Source: Gammaproteobacteria bacterium (GTDB taxonomy: Bacteria; Pseudomonadota; Gammaproteobacteria; Pseudomonadales; Pseudohongiellaceae). Taken from it: DNA of 24,367 nt. Below the pieces are notes generated by a model. The model made no database searches. It worked only from the letters and a program-made list of their open reading frames with translations, and was not told where the DNA came from. Positions 22,921 to 24,367 of the stretch are shown here, one piece after another (within the stretch, counting starts at the first letter, position 1; the number at the start of each line of letters is the position of its first letter). The DNA lies in assembly GCA_003514305.1 (NCBI GenBank), contig DORE01000132.1, positions 2,741 to 27,107 on the forward strand. The letters run 5' to 3'. A program made the position numbers and the translations under genes.

Positions 22921-23247
22921 ATGAATCGTATGAACACCGATCAGATACTCCAAGCCTTGAGTAAGAGCCCGGCGGAGGGCATGAGCCTTATGGCGCTAGC
23001 CCGAAGCACAGGGAAAAGTCTTCCTGAGCTTCAAAAGTTCTTGCGGGCGCACCGAATCTGCTTTCATGAAGTCGAGCAAACTAAATACAAAATCAACCCC
23101 AATCCACCAATTAATGGGGACCTTGAAAGTGCAAAATTTCATCTGCAGCGTGAGAATTCTAAACAAAGACAATGGCGAATAATGAGGTGGGCGGGATTGT
23201 CATCAGCTATTTTCGTTACTTTCTATCTACTTTCTGTGCTTCTTTGA
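22921..23247 (+). CDS. Small protein with helix-turn-helix-like N-terminus and C-terminal membrane anchor
   Basis: 108 residues from the ATG at 22921, which has AGGGGG about seven bases upstream; the frame is open to 22867, but that part overlaps the GNAT gene and has no ribosome site. The N-terminal 45 residues (TDQILQALSKSPAEGMSLMA, LARSTGKSLPELQKFLRAH) look like a small winged-helix or helix-turn-helix unit. A basic linker with SKQRQWRIMRW is followed by one membrane helix (AGLSSAIFVTFYLLSVLL) ending at the C-terminus. A tail-anchored DNA-binding-like protein is unusual; the similarity could also be chance. I recognise no named family. It probably shares a transcript with the GNAT gene. 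Confidence 0.7.
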   Translation: MNRMNTDQILQALSKSPAEGMSLMALARSTGKSLPELQKFLRAHRICFHEVEQTKYKINPNPPINGDLESAKFHLQRENSKQRQWRIMRWAGLSSAIFVTFYLLSVLL

Positions 23248-23328
23248 GCAGACAGGGGCATAAATTTGTCGGCTGGAGAAAGGAGCCATTCAGATTATCA
23301 GGCAACCGCCGACTTTTGCATTTCAATA

Positions 23329-23359
23329 CTGACAATTGCACACTTATTTCCGCTAAAAT
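23329..23359 (+). promoter_or_regulatory. Candidate promoter of the dsbB-like gene
   Basis: CTGACA (23329-23334) and TAAAAT (23354-23359) each match the sigma-70 boxes at 5 of 6 positions, but the 19-base spacer is long. An inverted repeat CGGTC/GACCG (23361-23383) lies where the transcript would start and could be an operator. Confidence 0.4.
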
Positions 23360-23403
23360 ACGGTCGCTGCAAATCGCAGACCGAATTCTGAGGGATCTAG
23401 CCT

Positions 23404-23928
23404 GTGAACAAGCTTTATCAACTCGGCGCAAACCGCTTTTTCTGGATCGCCGGGACCGCATATTTAATGCTGATGGAAGGAATCGCCCTGTATTACCAGT
23501 ATGGTCCGGGAATGTGGTATCCCTGTGCCCTCTGTGTGCAGGTCAGGGCCTGGGTGATGGGATCGCTTATCTTCTCAGTCACAGGTATGACATTGGTCAA
23601 AAAATTCTGGTGGCGCTGGATGTCGCTTAATCTGACCATTGTTATGATGGGCGGTGCGCTCTACACCAGTTACTATGCCTTTGGCGTGGAGCAGGGTACA
23701 GTAATCTCCAGCTGTACTATGGGTGCAGGATTTCCAGAATTCATGCCTCTCGATCAATGGGTGCCAGTTTTATTTGAAGCTCAGGGTATGTGTGGGCAGT
23801 CTCCACCAATGCCGCTCGGTGTTTCGATGGTTGAAGCCTTGCTGCTTACTTTGTCTGCACCACTACTGGTGCTCGTTGTTCTCTGGATGGCGCATGTGCA
23901 AAAGATAGCGGTGGGCGATGTTAAGTAA
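23404..23928 (+). CDS. dsbB: DsbB-family disulfide bond formation protein
   Basis: 174 residues with four membrane helices. DsbB re-oxidises the periplasmic thiol oxidase DsbA and hands electrons to ubiquinone. Both cysteine pairs are present: C41-x2-C44 in WYPCALCVQVRAW, with the expected Arg shortly after, and C104/C130 in the second periplasmic loop (SSCTMGAGFPEF, then QGMCGQSPP). The start is GTG at 23404 with AGGGA about eight bases upstream. No dsbA is in view. The MauE/MauD pair 2 kb away also handles disulfides, but the genes are separated by unrelated ones on the opposite strand, so no operon link is claimed. It is convergent with a short minus-strand frame. Confidence 0.9.
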   Translation: MNKLYQLGANRFFWIAGTAYLMLMEGIALYYQYGPGMWYPCALCVQVRAWVMGSLIFSVTGMTLVKKFWWRWMSLNLTIVMMGGALYTSYYAFGVEQGTVISSCTMGAGFPEFMPLDQWVPVLFEAQGMCGQSPPMPLGVSMVEALLLTLSAPLLVLVVLWMAHVQKIAVGDVK

Positions 23929-23964
23929 ATGCGTTTCTTTTGCGGGGAATTGGTGATTCGTCAG

Positions 23965-24102
23965 CTACTCGACGGTAATATCTAGCGCGCTGTCGATGGC
24001 AATTTCGGTATGAGCTCTGATCCAGCTATCCATATTTAAAGATTTCTCTTGCACGCTGAGATATCCTTTGGCGTCGCACTGCAATCGGAACGATTCACCC
24101 AA
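23965..24102 (-). CDS. Possible small protein, or gene remnant, of unknown function
   Basis: A 45-codon minus-strand frame from TTG at 24102 to TAG at 23965-23967 has protein-like composition (SFRLQCDAKGYLSVQEKSLN, SWIRAHTEIAIDSALDITVE). It is open for only two more codons upstream (a TAA at 24109-24111). No ribosome site precedes the TTG. The first three bases overlap the proposed ATG of the divergent sulfatase gene. It is either a leader-less small gene or the 3' remnant of a gene displaced by the sulfatase region. I recognise no family. Confidence 0.35.
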   Translation of the reverse strand: MGESFRLQCDAKGYLSVQEKSLNMDSWIRAHTEIAIDSALDITVE

Positions 24103-24367
24103 TGATTTTTATTTCAAAAAACCCACACAGCTTCAGTTTGCTTCCAAAATCGATGCATGGCCTTAGGGTCTGGTTGCTTTGTTTTTTATGTACCCCAACT
24201 TTTGCGCCGGCACAGGAGCATTTCAATGCGAAAGGCTCTAGCGCAACCGACTACACACGGACACTGCAGGCGAAGCTTAGGGCCTCTCTTCCATTTGCCG
24301 ATAAACGAGATTTAGAAGAAGCCCGTCGTGGTTTCATTGCTGAACCTGACTCCCGACAGATAGTCGA
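24102..24367 (+). CDS. Exported alkyl/aryl-sulfatase, SdsA-like, N-terminal fragment
   Basis: About 88 codons are visible before the window ends. Two in-frame starts exist: ATG at 24102 and ATG at 24153; the latter begins a compact signal peptide MHGLRVWLLCFLCTPTFAPAQ, and neither has a strong ribosome site. After the signal come SSATDYTRTLQAKLRASLPF and ADKRDLEEARRGFIAEPDS, which match the N-terminal lead-in of metallo-beta-lactamase-fold alkylsulfatases (the LPFxDxxDFEDAxRGFIA pattern) such as Pseudomonas SdsA1. Those enzymes hydrolyse primary or secondary alkyl sulfates in the periplasm. The zinc-binding HxHxDH motif lies outside the window, so the call rests on the N-terminal pattern only. 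Confidence 0.7.
   Translation, partial: MIFISKNPHSFSLLPKSMHGLRVWLLCFLCTPTFAPAQEHFNAKGSSATDYTRTLQAKLRASLPFADKRDLEEARRGFIAEPDSRQIV

Overview
The window looks like a chromosomal segment of a heterotrophic, probably marine, gammaproteobacterium. I infer this from gammaproteobacterial-type housekeeping genes (gshA of the E. coli family, hslR, cysQ, DsbB, an aspartate-rich HemB), moderate GC, and a large acyl-CoA catabolic block next to secreted hydrolases. No rRNA, tRNA, CRISPR array, insertion sequence or phage gene is visible. The species cannot be named from sequence alone.

Layout. 1-547 (-) is the N-terminal part of hemB, with a promoter near 610-638. 757-2895 (+) encodes a fusion of a DedA/TVP38-type membrane domain with a mercuric-reductase-like flavoprotein. 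2913-4999 (-) holds gshA and hslR. A 463-bp divergent spacer with two dyads leads to cysQ (5463), a DUF885 lipoprotein (6401) and a secreted serine hydrolase (8300), probably co-transcribed. A RimJ-like acetyltransferase follows at 9738. A 361-bp spacer then carries a coding-like minus-strand remnant.

The centre of interest is 10645-17477 (+), a tight operon of five genes: an LCAD/IVD-type acyl-CoA dehydrogenase, an HMG-CoA-synthase-like domain fused to a DUF35 zinc ribbon/OB fold, an SCP2-type thiolase, a methylsuccinyl-CoA dehydrogenase (Mcd) and a 2-methylfumaryl-CoA isomerase (Mct). The last two are consecutive steps: (2S)-methylsuccinyl-CoA is oxidised to mesaconyl-C1-CoA, and CoA is then moved to give mesaconyl-C4-CoA. 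These reactions join the ethylmalonyl-CoA pathway to the second half of the 3-hydroxypropionate bicycle, which ends in citramalyl-CoA, then acetyl-CoA and pyruvate. The hydratase and lyase needed to finish are not in the window. The HMG-CoA-synthase-like domain appears to lack its catalytic residues and may act as a scaffold for the thiolase.

Convergent with this operon, with stop codons overlapping in a shared TTAA, is a short SDR-fold protein at 17474-18139 (-). It carries the two sequence signatures of halohydrin dehalogenases (T-x4-F/Y-x-G and S-x12-Y-x3-R). Behind it lies a coding-like region interrupted by a TGA and a frame change, probably a decaying gene.

18889-20550 (+) is a secreted TPR protein ending in a very strong hairpin. 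20775-21852 (-) is a MauE/MauD pair without any amine dehydrogenase genes in view. A 535-bp spacer with a 100-codon start-less open frame separates it from a GNAT acetyltransferase (22388), a small membrane-anchored protein (22921) and a DsbB-family protein (23404). The window ends in the first codons of a secreted alkyl-sulfatase-like gene (24102 onwards).
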